Positions 15,162 to 23,700 are shown, counted from the stretch's first letter. The stretch is 25,056 nucleotides of DNA from an uncultured Eubacteriales bacterium (GCA_900545865.1 URAN01000042.1:1-25056); one strand, 5' to 3'. Notes: generated from the letters alone by a model not told the origin. Made by a program: numbers and translations.

Positions 15162-17726
15162 TTAATTTATCACTGCGTTCTTTATATAAGGAACAAGACC
15201 ATCCTTGCCCCACACAAAGCATTTGCAGACATCATAATTCGTTTCGGTCGGCACCGAAAAATTTTGCTGTGCGGTTACAAACCCTTTGCCGCTCAGCGCA
15301 ATATCCGCCGTTTCGGCTTTTACAAGCGTTGAACCGTTTTCGCCGTTTTTATAGAATGCGGTCACAAGCATAACCGACCGTTCTTTATCATCGGGATTAT
15401 ATCCTCTCACAACCGCCTTTACAACGTCAGAGCTTTTCATCGAATCGATGTCGCTCTTTTTCCACTGCCCGTCCGTGTTATTCATCAAGGCGACCCCGTC
15501 TATTCCAAACTCGGCATCCTCTCTTTTTACTATTATATACGCCGGTTTGCTTCCGAGAGTAAACGTATATTTTCCGTTTTCGCTCTTGATTATTTCTTCG
15601 TTTCCGTTCATATCCGCATAGATTACGGATTTTACACCTAAATCAAACTCTTTTTCCGTTTCCTTTTCCGTTCTCCATATTGCATAAATGTCGGCATCGA
15701 ATTTTCGGCTGTTGAATTTATAAATATACTCGCCGTCAAAATCGTTCTTTTTGTCAACGGGATTGACATCGCCGTGATTTCCCTTGCCGTCAGGCGTTGC
15801 CTGTGCCAGATAATAATTCATCGCCGCCAACGCAACATATGCTTGTCGCGGCACAAAGTTTTTGTCATACTTATCCGCACCGCCCTCAAAGCCAGGGCTT
15901 ACCATACCGAAATTATCCTCTCTGTTGGTCGGCACAAAGCCTTTTTGTGCAAAGTTATAGCCAACATTTACATCTCCGACGCCTTCGCCCATCATATGAA
16001 TTGGTGTTCTGACTACATTATTCGCCTGTCTCTGTTCGGTCGGTGACGCTTGGTCTGTCGTTGAAAATCCGTATTCTGTGTTCCATACCTCTGCGGTTTT
16101 ATTCGTAAGTGTATCGGTATACATCTTTTCGATATTCCCCATTTTATGATACTGTTCCGACGAGCCGTCCGAATACGGGTGGAACGTTACCGCATCGCAA
16201 GAATTTTGCAGGTTTTTGTCAATCATTGCGGTTTTAAAGAAATTATATGTTTTATCAATTACCTTGCCGCCGCTTCCCAAATTGACAATACTCATCACAC
16301 CGACCTTGACATCGGGGTTGCCTTTTTTAGCCCCAATCATCGCCGCCTTTGCCGCCTCTGCGTAAACCTCGGGCGGTTCTTTTACGCCGTAATAGCTGTC
16401 AACCGCACCGGTATATCCTACACCGCCGTTAAAATCGAGAATGTTCGGCTCGTTCCATATCTCTATTCTTTCGACAAGTCCTTTTGTGTTTTTTGTTATA
16501 AACTCTATTGCCTGTGACCACGACTGCAGAGCAAACTCTGTTTTGGGAAGATATTTCCACCCTCCCGTTTCCGCCGTAACGGAAAATCCGAAAGTCGCCA
16601 TAAGATGCAGGTCGTTCTCTCTCAATTTTGAATGAAATGTCTTGTCCGCATCTTTATAGATATTATTGGTTCTGTCGCTTGGGTCATAGACGTTTGTCCA
16701 CCCGAAACCCGCACGCACGCCGTATGTATTTGATTTTGCAATAACATCAAGTCCGTCATCAACGTTCGAGCCATAGTGTTCAAAATGCGTTGTGAGATAA
16801 TAATTTTCATTTTTGATTCCCATCGGGTCGGTTTTAAGTATCGCAAAATTATATCTCTTAAATGACTCATCAATGTTAGACTTTTCACTTTTTATATCAA
16901 CATACAGGGTATAAAGTCCGCAGCGGTCAATATCAACGTTGACATAAGTCGTCGTTGTTTTCTTGCCAACCAATGTTATATCTTCGGTCTTTCGCCACCG
17001 TTCAACACCGTCCGAATCCACCGCGCGATATGTAACCTCGGCGGTGATACTGCTCCTTAATGTATTCTTAAACTCATTGCAGAGCGTCTTTTCAGCCAAG
17101 TAATACGGAAAGGCGTTACCCGTTTCATTCGTATATCCGTAATGTGTAATTGTGTTTTGTGCGATATGCCGCGTCACTCTCACCGTCTTTACGGGTACAG
17201 CCGCCGCGGAAACCTGACTTTGGTAATACCGCGGCGATTCAATCGAGATAATAAAGTCAAAGCGATTTTTGACTCTGTTGTTAAAATACGCATCATCAAC
17301 CGTTATTTTCGCCGTTCTCCACGTGCCGCCGTTGCCGGTTAATATAACATCTGTTGAGCGTTCGGATTTCTTTTGTGAATCATAAATCACCTTAAAAAAT
17401 CCGTTGCCGCGGCTGTAATAATCAATCTCGATGTCAAAAACCGAGCCGTCGGAGATTTTGTTTGCTAACGAATCATCAAGATTAAACCCGATATAATATC
17501 CGCCTTTGTCGGTATTGTCTAGAGTCCATACATCAGATACATCGCCGACCGTTTCGGTTTTCGGCGTTTTTCCGTTTCCGTATACAACCTCGGTCATATT
17601 CACAAGCGATGGTGTGTTTGTCACAAGCTCGGCAGAGGCGGCCGATTCTGTTTCCGCAAAGGAAACCATAGGAAAAATGTTAATCAAGCATATCAATATC
17701 AATATTAACCCCATATATTTTTTCAT
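15162..17726 (-). CDS. Secreted clan GH-A glycoside hydrolase (GH39-like)
   Basis: This 854-residue extracellular hydrolase starts at 17726, where GGAGGA lies 5 bases upstream and a signal peptide follows (MKKYMGLILI, cleavage about residue 24). A longer start at 17798 would overlap the preceding gene. An N-terminal beta-sandwich region (about 30-300, with THYGYTNETGNAFPYY) precedes a TIM barrel (about 309-620). The barrel has IEIWNEPN (acid/base candidate E426), DAVTFHPY, and VWNTEYG (nucleophile candidate E551). The C-terminal module ends CKCFVWGKDGLVPYI, resembling the end of the 17782-20742 protein. It is the shorter paralogue of 127-3579 and lacks the CBM9-like tail. GH39 covers beta-xylosidases and arabinofuranosidases acting on gum-type arabinogalactan, but the substrate cannot be read here. 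Confidence 0.85.
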   Translation of the reverse strand: MKKYMGLILILICLINIFPMVSFAETESAASAELVTNTPSLVNMTEVVYGNGKTPKTETVGDVSDVWTLDNTDKGGYYIGFNLDDSLANKISDGSVFDIEIDYYSRGNGFFKVIYDSQKKSERSTDVILTGNGGTWRTAKITVDDAYFNNRVKNRFDFIISIESPRYYQSQVSAAAVPVKTVRVTRHIAQNTITHYGYTNETGNAFPYYLAEKTLCNEFKNTLRSSITAEVTYRAVDSDGVERWRKTEDITLVGKKTTTTYVNVDIDRCGLYTLYVDIKSEKSNIDESFKRYNFAILKTDPMGIKNENYYLTTHFEHYGSNVDDGLDVIAKSNTYGVRAGFGWTNVYDPSDRTNNIYKDADKTFHSKLRENDLHLMATFGFSVTAETGGWKYLPKTEFALQSWSQAIEFITKNTKGLVERIEIWNEPNILDFNGGVGYTGAVDSYYGVKEPPEVYAEAAKAAMIGAKKGNPDVKVGVMSIVNLGSGGKVIDKTYNFFKTAMIDKNLQNSCDAVTFHPYSDGSSEQYHKMGNIEKMYTDTLTNKTAEVWNTEYGFSTTDQASPTEQRQANNVVRTPIHMMGEGVGDVNVGYNFAQKGFVPTNREDNFGMVSPGFEGGADKYDKNFVPRQAYVALAAMNYYLAQATPDGKGNHGDVNPVDKKNDFDGEYIYKFNSRKFDADIYAIWRTEKETEKEFDLGVKSVIYADMNGNEEIIKSENGKYTFTLGSKPAYIIVKREDAEFGIDGVALMNNTDGQWKKSDIDSMKSSDVVKAVVRGYNPDDKERSVMLVTAFYKNGENGSTLVKAETADIALSGKGFVTAQQNFSVPTETNYDVCKCFVWGKDGLVPYIKNAVIN

Positions 17727-17731
17727 ATTAA

Positions 17732-17738
17732 TCCTCCT
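17732..17738 (-). promoter_or_regulatory. Shine-Dalgarno site fixing the start at 17726
   Basis: AGGAGGA on the minus strand is 5 bases before the ATG at 17726, immediately followed by a signal peptide. This rules out the 17798 start. Confidence 0.85.
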
Positions 17739-17781
17739 TTGCGGAAACACCGCCTTTATTTCTGTCAAACCGATTCTGTTT

Positions 17782-20742
17782 TTATTTTCCGATTTCAACC
17801 TTTGCGCTTATCGGCGTATATGTATCGAACTTCCACAAGAAGCATCTTAACATATCCATTCCCGCGTCACCGCTTATAACATCGGGGTTCAGCGTTATCG
17901 TGCATACCTGATTCTTGACAAATCCGGGTTCAAGCACCGCGTCGGATAACTGCATTGATTCAAGCAGAGAACCCGAACCCGTATACTGTGCCGCAATAAG
18001 CTTTAACGTAACGTTTTCATCGAGCGTATTCGCGCCGTTGATAAGCACGGTAAGCTTATTATCGTTTGCATCAAGCTCTTGTTTGAGTTCATCAAATGTT
18101 GTTATCGCCGTATGGTCGGATGCCTTTACCAAAGAGATTTTGTTATATTCATATCCCTTTTCCTCATCTAAGAGATTCGTTCCGAAATGCAGTTCCATAC
18201 CCTTATTAAGCATTGAATATGCCGAGTTTTTAAATGTGATATTGGGCGATACTGTCAATGCATATTCCTTGTTCGCCGTGAACATTTCATCATCAAGCTC
18301 AATATAGTATGAATATCTGTTCGCGGCAAGGTATGTCTTTAATTTGGGCAATGTCCCGACATTGCGCTCTGCCGCGGAATAATTTCGTGTCAGCTTTATT
18401 GCCTCGTCCACGCTGTCGAATACCTTGAAATACTGTTTTTGGTCCTCTGTCCATTCGGACGTGTCCGCCGTACCGGCAGCCGTACTTGTCATACATCTGT
18501 TAAGTATCTGGTTTACTTCCGTTCCTGCTCTCATCGCTACAGGTTCAGAGAATCTGACATTCAATCTCTTTGCCGCTCTGCTTATAACATCATTATTGTT
18601 AAGCGGTGCGACCGTACCGTCGGCATATTCAACAAATACACCCGTAATCGAGGCGTTGTTATAATGTGTTACTTCGTCATAATATATAACATCTTCGTCA
18701 ACTCTTGCCGATGCCTCATATGCTTTAATGTTATCTATTTCGATATTACCCGTTGCTGTACTTTGGTCCGAAAGAGCCAAAAATCCGATACCACACATAG
18801 GCTTGGCTATTGAGTTACGGTTACTTGACGCATATCCGTAAGAAGGTGCTTTGTCAGGGTCCTCACTCGCATTTGCCTCATTCTCTGTCATTCCCGACGG
18901 CCAGATTGCAATCTCATAATCGGTGCCGGTGCCATCCGCTTTGGGAACGATTGTCACTCTGTAATGATTCCATTGTTCTTCCGCTTTATCATAACTAAAA
19001 TCACCGCCGTTTTCATTTTTAAGATTCACACCCTCGCTGTATGCCCATGCCGACGCACCGCCGTATGTAATATCGAGACCCTTACCCGTTTTGTCGCCTG
19101 TTCTGTATGTATTTCCCGAGACTCCCGTTTGTGCGGACATAAGTTGATTCGCCGCTATATCTTTCGTTCCGTTCCAGCCCGAATACCCCAAGATAGCATT
19201 GTTCGCGCTGAATGTGCGTCCGCCTATGCTCGCGTAATACATCAATCCGCTGTTTGTCGAATCTTGTTGTTCCGCACCGCCGTCATAGTTATAACCTTTC
19301 ATCGCAAATATGTACTCTTGGTCAATCTGGTGGAGCTGCCAGCTGGTATCTTTTGATGCTTTAAGGTCAAACTCAACCGATATGGGGTGTCCGCCGTATG
19401 CCGGTCTTGTGAACAGCGACATGAAAATGTTTTCCTGCGGATTTCCGTTTGCAGCATTAATTTTAAACGCATAATCTCCGTCCTCGCCGCTCGTACCTGC
19501 GGTTGAGCCTACACGAGCGTTATTATATGCCATATTTGCAATTGATGCTTTTTTAGCAAGCTGGTCGCCCGACATATACCATCCGCCGGGAACTTGTTTA
19601 TTCTTTGTATAACCCGAAAAGTCCTGTTCGATAAAATATGCGTTGTTTTTATGCACCTCTATATTATCAAAAAGAACACGCGCACCGCTGACGGAAGAAC
19701 CGTCGTTGCACTTTTGCAAAGTGATACCCATAACACCCTTTTCAAAACGTCCGGGTGTTGCGTCTGTCCAATTATAAGTATTCTCCGTTCCCTTTGCTAT
19801 GTCCGTTACCGTTACTTTATGAACGCCGCCGTACAGGTCAAATTCCATTTTGATATGATTAAACGCCGTCTTTGTATAATCATCGTCCGCTAAATCGTTT
19901 GTTAAAGTAACCGCGTTTCCGTCGCCGTCTTTAAGCGGAGTAAAATTTGTTGTATTATATGCCTTGCCAACACCTGTCGGTAAGTATAATTTATCATCGC
20001 TTGTCATCTGACCTATTACATAAGAAAACTGCGCTCTTGTGGTCAGATTTCTGCCATTGCCCCAATCACCGGTTCTGTTTCCCGTAAAATTCGATGTCGG
20101 ATTACTTGTGCTGCCTCCGTATGTGCCATATGTTATTGCCGCATCATAATTATCATACGGAATAAGACCGAGCGCCCACGAACCGCCATTGTTCACAAGG
20201 ACATCGAATTCAAGCGTAAAGTTGCCTGCCGCCACACCGTTGGAGAAGTATTTAACATATCCGCCTTGGCTCGCGCCTGCGCCCGTGCTGCTGTTATACG
20301 CCGCGCCGTTTTGCGAGGTTGACAGTGACAGAGCAATGTTACCCTCGATTCCGCCGGCGTTGTCTTGCATATGAATCGAACCTCTCGTCCAAGAATTGTG
20401 ATTATTCTCCGACATAAAAATATGCAAATCATTCATATTCCAATAATCCGTGTATGCATTACCTTGATTTTTGATATTGTCGGCGGTAAAAGGCAACGCC
20501 CTTGCATCGAGCCAGCCTGTCGGCACCGAAATATTATCGTCTTTGTTATAATCGCCTATCGTATCATTATACTCTTTCATACCCTGAAAATCTTCCGCAA
20601 AGATAACATATTTATCGCTCGCGACCGATTTTGCCGTCTCCGCCACCATGCCGTCCGTCTCGGTTTCACCGGCCGCAAAAGCCTGAAAATTCAGAGCCGT
20701 AAGGGCGATAACCAAACCGAATAATAAACTGTTCTTTTTCAT
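17782..20742 (-). CDS. Secreted protein with tandem lectin-like modules, first gene of the operon
   Basis: This 986-residue protein has a signal peptide (cleavage after QAFA, about residue 23). Two related concanavalin-A/laminin-G-like modules occupy about 45-365 and 366-690. Each opens with an EDF.G / QDFSG motif plus VPTGW or VPGGW, and each closes with DNIEVHKN or DNIKAYEA. An Ig-like SbsA/Big_5-type region follows (about 700-860, RLNVRFSEPVAM). The C-terminal module ends LRCFLWKFDTYTPISAKV, like the end of the neighbouring GH-A enzyme. No catalytic motif is recognised, so it is probably a surface or secreted glycan-binding protein. GAGGAGG precedes the ATG at 20742. Being promoter-proximal, it should be among the most strongly made products of the operon. 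Confidence 0.8.
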   Translation of the reverse strand: MKKNSLLFGLVIALTALNFQAFAAGETETDGMVAETAKSVASDKYVIFAEDFQGMKEYNDTIGDYNKDDNISVPTGWLDARALPFTADNIKNQGNAYTDYWNMNDLHIFMSENNHNSWTRGSIHMQDNAGGIEGNIALSLSTSQNGAAYNSSTGAGASQGGYVKYFSNGVAAGNFTLEFDVLVNNGGSWALGLIPYDNYDAAITYGTYGGSTSNPTSNFTGNRTGDWGNGRNLTTRAQFSYVIGQMTSDDKLYLPTGVGKAYNTTNFTPLKDGDGNAVTLTNDLADDDYTKTAFNHIKMEFDLYGGVHKVTVTDIAKGTENTYNWTDATPGRFEKGVMGITLQKCNDGSSVSGARVLFDNIEVHKNNAYFIEQDFSGYTKNKQVPGGWYMSGDQLAKKASIANMAYNNARVGSTAGTSGEDGDYAFKINAANGNPQENIFMSLFTRPAYGGHPISVEFDLKASKDTSWQLHQIDQEYIFAMKGYNYDGGAEQQDSTNSGLMYYASIGGRTFSANNAILGYSGWNGTKDIAANQLMSAQTGVSGNTYRTGDKTGKGLDITYGGASAWAYSEGVNLKNENGGDFSYDKAEEQWNHYRVTIVPKADGTGTDYEIAIWPSGMTENEANASEDPDKAPSYGYASSNRNSIAKPMCGIGFLALSDQSTATGNIEIDNIKAYEASARVDEDVIYYDEVTHYNNASITGVFVEYADGTVAPLNNNDVISRAAKRLNVRFSEPVAMRAGTEVNQILNRCMTSTAAGTADTSEWTEDQKQYFKVFDSVDEAIKLTRNYSAAERNVGTLPKLKTYLAANRYSYYIELDDEMFTANKEYALTVSPNITFKNSAYSMLNKGMELHFGTNLLDEEKGYEYNKISLVKASDHTAITTFDELKQELDANDNKLTVLINGANTLDENVTLKLIAAQYTGSGSLLESMQLSDAVLEPGFVKNQVCTITLNPDVISGDAGMDMLRCFLWKFDTYTPISAKVEIGK

Positions 20743-20795
20743 TGTTGAACCTCCTCGTTTTTATAAAAAATTTTGAGTTTTTATTTTATACAAAA

Positions 20796-20824
20796 ATTGT
20801 ATCACACGCCCAAAGACGTTTCAA
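20796..20824 (-). promoter_or_regulatory. Sigma-A promoter of the nine-gene operon
   Basis: On the minus strand TTGAAA (20819-20824) and TACAAT (20796-20801) are separated by 17 bases, with TGTGA just before the -10 giving an extended -10. Transcription should begin near 20789, leaving a leader of about 47 bases before the ATG at 20742. Confidence 0.75.
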
Positions 20825-20849
20825 GATGAAAAATTTGACTTCTTGTGCC

Positions 20850-20899
20850 AAAATATGACCAATGCGTTTTTAACCGAAAAAATATGATATAATCATATT
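20850..20899. promoter_or_regulatory. Candidate operator sites between the divergent promoters
   Basis: The direct repeat AAAATATGA occurs at 20850-20858 and 20879-20887. The second copy runs into a perfect palindrome, AATATGAT-ATA-ATCATATT, at 20881-20899, which touches the -35 of the regulator gene promoter. The sites lie upstream of the operon -35, a common position for an AraC-type activator. Assignment to the adjacent regulator is inference. Confidence 0.4.
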
Positions 20900-20927
20900 G
20901 ACAACAGGCGTTAAACTGTGCTATATT
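20898..20927 (+). promoter_or_regulatory. Promoter of the AraC-family regulator gene
   Basis: Consensus TTGACA (20898-20903) is followed after 18 bases by TATATT (20922-20927). The expected start of transcription is near 20934, about 23 bases before the ATG at 20957. Confidence 0.65.
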
Positions 20928-20956
20928 AAGAGTATGAATAAAGCGGAAAGGGCGTT

Positions 20957-21790
20957 ATGCTTATGATTAAATCGGGCAGATGTGAATTTTCTTTCAGAGA
21001 GACGGGACACTTTATAACCGATAAAGAGTGGATACACCCCGATGTTACCCAAAAGACGCATCAAGTTATTTTTGTGACCGCGGGCGAAGTCCATATAAAC
21101 GAGGACGGGAAAGAGTATTCTCTCAAAAGAGGCGACACTCTCTATCTAAAGGCGCACAAGCGGCACTATGGCTTTAAGCCCAGCGTCGGCTTTACCTCAT
21201 TTTATTGGGTACATTTCTTTTTGAACGATTTTTCATTGTTCCCCGATTTTCCCGTTGCTCTGAACAATTTTGATAATTTTCAGATTTTAAAAGAATTGCT
21301 GCATTACAGCGCCGTTCCCAATCCCGATGCCTTTCACCTTGACATCCTTTGTGCCAATATACTGATGCAGCTCTGTAACGAAAACTCAAAAAAGGATGAT
21401 GTTCCCAAGCTTGCGCGCGATATATTCGAATGGATTCGCATTAACGCAAGTGCAAAGCTTTCCGTTACCGATGTTGCAAATTTCTTTAACTTTACCCCCG
21501 AATATATGACGCGCCTGACGAAGAAATACTTTGATACGTCTCTTAAATCGCTTATATGCAATTTCATCGTTTCTCAGGCTAAAAACCTGCTTTTAAACTC
21601 GAATTATTCAATAAAAGAAATTGCATCAATACTTGAATTCAACTGTTCAAATTCGTTTATTAAGTTTTTCAAGTATCATGTACACAAAACGCCTATGGAA
21701 TACAGAAATTTCTATTCGCGCACAACGCTTAACAACAATAACGAAAATAAAGCAAACGGAATTTTATTGAACGAATTTAAAGAAAGCTGA
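20957..21790 (+). CDS. AraC-family transcriptional regulator
   Basis: This 277-residue DNA-binding regulator has an N-terminal cupin-like sensor domain (about 15-110), with the segment VFVTAGEVHIN-like VIFVTAGEVHINEDGKEY and RGDTLYLKA typical of AraC_binding domains. Its C-terminal HTH_18 region (about 150-255) shows LSVTDVANFFNFTPEYMTR as the first helix-turn-helix and YSIKEIASILEF plus TPMEYRNFY as the second. A GGAAAGGG ribosome site precedes the ATG at 20957. It is transcribed away from the nine-gene carbohydrate operon, so it is probably the local activator, switched by a sugar released from the substrate. The inducer cannot be predicted. A strong terminator lies just downstream. Confidence 0.92.
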   Translation: MLMIKSGRCEFSFRETGHFITDKEWIHPDVTQKTHQVIFVTAGEVHINEDGKEYSLKRGDTLYLKAHKRHYGFKPSVGFTSFYWVHFFLNDFSLFPDFPVALNNFDNFQILKELLHYSAVPNPDAFHLDILCANILMQLCNENSKKDDVPKLARDIFEWIRINASAKLSVTDVANFFNFTPEYMTRLTKKYFDTSLKSLICNFIVSQAKNLLLNSNYSIKEIASILEFNCSNSFIKFFKYHVHKTPMEYRNFYSRTTLNNNNENKANGILLNEFKES

Positions 21791-21808
21791 ACATATGTCG
21801 TCAGCCCA

Positions 21809-21867
21809 ATAACACAAATCAAAACCGCAGAACACAATTCGTATTCCGCAGTTTTGTTTTGTGTTAT
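21809..21867. terminator. Long inverted-repeat, probably two-way terminator
   Basis: Outer 10-base arms (ATAACACAAA / TTTGTGTTAT, 21809-21818 and 21858-21867) match perfectly. After a 2-base mismatch, 12-base inner arms (21821-21832 and 21844-21855) enclose an 11-base loop. Read leftward, the two inner mismatches become G-U pairs, so the stem is fully paired on the minus strand. It ends the regulator gene 18 bases after its stop and also faces the leftward oxidoreductase remnant. Confidence 0.75.
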
Positions 21868-21927
21868 CGGCTTTATAAATTACACAGTTTTCTGTCATCC
21901 GAAACGTGTAACAACCGCCGTTTTTAA

Positions 21928-22188
21928 TTATATTTTAACCGTTCTCTTTTCACGGCATGCAACCGTCGCTGCGTCAAGCACGCGATTGACAAGTACACCC
22001 GCATCGACATCACACACCAACTCGCCGTAGTTTGTGCATGCGTCAATCCATTGTGCAATCGGAAGCTTATATCCCTCGGGCAGGTCATCAATATCAATAA
22101 CCTCTTTTTCGTTTACAATCTTGCTTGTATCATCATAAGAGTCCGGGCTCAATGTTCCACTTGTTTGTGCTTGAAAGAATGACGGCAC
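21928..22188 (-). pseudogene. C-terminal remnant of a Gfo/Idh/MocA-family oxidoreductase
   Basis: About 86 codons remain. The segment LPEGYKLPIAQWIDACTNYG, followed by CDVDAGVLVNRVLDAA and a final REKRTVKI, resembles the end of Gfo/Idh/MocA NAD(P)-dependent sugar oxidoreductases. The Rossmann domain and most of the C-terminal domain are absent. The frame opens only with a GTG at 22188 after a TAG a few codons upstream, and no ribosome site is suitably spaced, so a functional product is unlikely. A convincing leftward promoter (22266-22294) still points at it and a terminator follows, as if an internal deletion removed the gene body. The 21791-22347 stretch holds otherwise only these control elements. 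The family call is from sequence flavour, not a search. Confidence 0.55.
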
Positions 22189-22265
22189 ATATAACTATGC
22201 GGGGTCGAAATAAATTCGCCACTCCTCCTCTCGTGCTCTGTAGTATGTTGCTATTCCGTGAAAAG

Positions 22266-22294
22266 ATTATATCACAAACGGAGGAAAGGTGCAA
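22266..22294 (-). promoter_or_regulatory. Extended -10 sigma-A promoter facing the oxidoreductase remnant
   Basis: On the minus strand TTGCAC (22289-22294) and a perfect TATAAT (22266-22271) are 17 bases apart, with TGTGA before the -10. A GGAGGAG ribosome-site-like run lies downstream at about 22222-22229 but has no intact gene behind it. No comparable promoter was found for the rightward ATPase gene. Confidence 0.65.
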
Positions 22295-22347
22295 CATTTT
22301 CATTACTTGTTTGTGCCTTGAGCGAAGCGAAAGGAATGGATTAAACT

Positions 22348-23700
22348 ATGAAAAGGAAAATTTATGACAAACTATCCGATTGGAAGAATACGTCAAACGG
22401 AGATACCGCTCTTTTAATCGATGGCGCTCGCCGCGTCGGCAAAAGCTATATTGCCGAAAGTTTTGCAAAGGAAAACTATAAATCATATATTCTTATCGAC
22501 TTTAATAAGGCGAATAAAGATGTATGCGATTTGTTTATTAATTATCTTGATGATTTGGATACCCTTTTTATGTACCTGTCAAGCTATTATAACACCAAGC
22601 TTTATAAGCGAGAAAGTGCAATAATTTTTGATGAGGTTCAGATGTTCCCAAAAGCAAGAGCCGCTATAAAATATTTGGTCGCAGATGCCAGATATGATTA
22701 CATTGAAACCGGCTTTCTAATGTCAATCCGTAAAAATGTAAAAGACATTACCATTCCGTCGGAAGAGAGGCATATTCGTATGTATCCAATGGATTTTGAG
22801 GAATTTCTGTGGGCTATGGACAATGAAATGCTGATGCCTGTTATAAAAGATTGTTTTGAAAAGAAAAAACCTATGGGGCAAATGCTGCATCGCAAAGCTA
22901 TGGATTATTTTCGCCAGTATATGATTGTAGGAGGTATGCCCCAAGCGGTAGAAAAATATATTCAAACGAGGGATTTTGAAGCGGTTGATATTATTAAACG
23001 AAATATTTTAAATCTATACAGAGAAGATATTATGAAACATTCTGATGGCAACGAGCTTGAAATCGAAGCAATTTTCGACGAGATTCCGGCACAGCTTTCA
23101 AAGCATGAGAAAAAATTTAAATTAAGTGATATTAAACCTTCTGCGAGAATGCGTGAATATAAGCAACCCTTTTATTGGCTTGATGATGCAATGATTGTTA
23201 ATAATTGCTATAATTCTACTGAACCCAACATTGGCTTATAGATGAATATGGAACGAAAAACTTTAAAATGCTATATGGCGGACACAGGGCTGCTTATAAG
23301 TCATGCTTTCGATGAAAACGGAATCGTAAGCGAAGAAATCTATAAAAAGCTTCTCTTTGATAAGTTATCCGTGAACTCAGGTATGCTTATGGAAAACATT
23401 GTTGCGCAAATGTTGACTGCTTCCGGACATAAGCTATACTTCTTTTCCAAATCTTCAAGAGAAAATTCTCAGGACAGAATGGAAATAGATTTTTTAATTG
23501 CTAAAAGCAAAGTAACAAATAAACACAACATCTCTCCTATTGAGGTTAAATCGGGTGACAGATATGCTCTACCCTCTATAAAGAAATTTATTAACAAATA
23601 TAAAGAGCAAACTAACATTCCATATGTTCTTCACACCAAAGATTTAAAAGAGGAAAACGGAATAACGTATTTACCATTGTATATGACGATGTTACTGTGA
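22348..23700 (+). pseudogene. AAA ATPase with DUF4143, split by an in-frame TAG
   Basis: The frame encodes a full-length family member of about 450 residues but is cut by TAG at 23239-23241 (codon 298), immediately followed by ATG in the same frame. The first half (297 residues) has Walker A GARRVGKS (26-33) and Walker B IIFDE (92-96). The usual ETGS at the sensor position reads ETGF (Phe123), a second possible lesion. The second half (152 residues, from 23242) contains KCYMADTGLL and the nuclease-like EIDFLI and PIEVKSG motifs of DUF4143. The residues flanking the stop continue the family pattern without a gap, so a single nonsense mutation explains it. TAGATG could allow reinitiation and two polypeptides. 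An AAAGGAATGG stretch precedes the first ATG. The cellular role of this family is poorly known. Confidence 0.8.

Noticed and set aside
17727..17798. Longer start for the 854-residue hydrolase at 17798, overlapping the previous gene.
   Set aside because: A strong ribosome site and signal peptide mark the ATG at 17726.
337..20724. Many plus-strand open frames, the longest about 236 codons (13562-14272), opposite the operon.
   Set aside because: They lie antisense to genes with clear domains and signal peptides, lack good ribosome sites, and their products show no recognisable family.
20805..20825. CcpA-type cre site near the operon promoter (TTGAAACG).
   Set aside because: The spacing between the TGAAA and CG parts is one base short of the consensus and the other half is absent.
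22106..22229. Small minus-strand frame starting GTG just after GGAGGAG near 22222.
   Set aside because: The ribosome-site-like run overlaps the start itself, the frame has only about 30 codons and it looks like no known peptide.
23239..23241. Pyrrolysine or programmed readthrough at the TAG.
   Set aside because: TAG also ends the SLH gene at 6812-6814, so it serves as a normal stop here, and nothing nearby suggests a readthrough signal.
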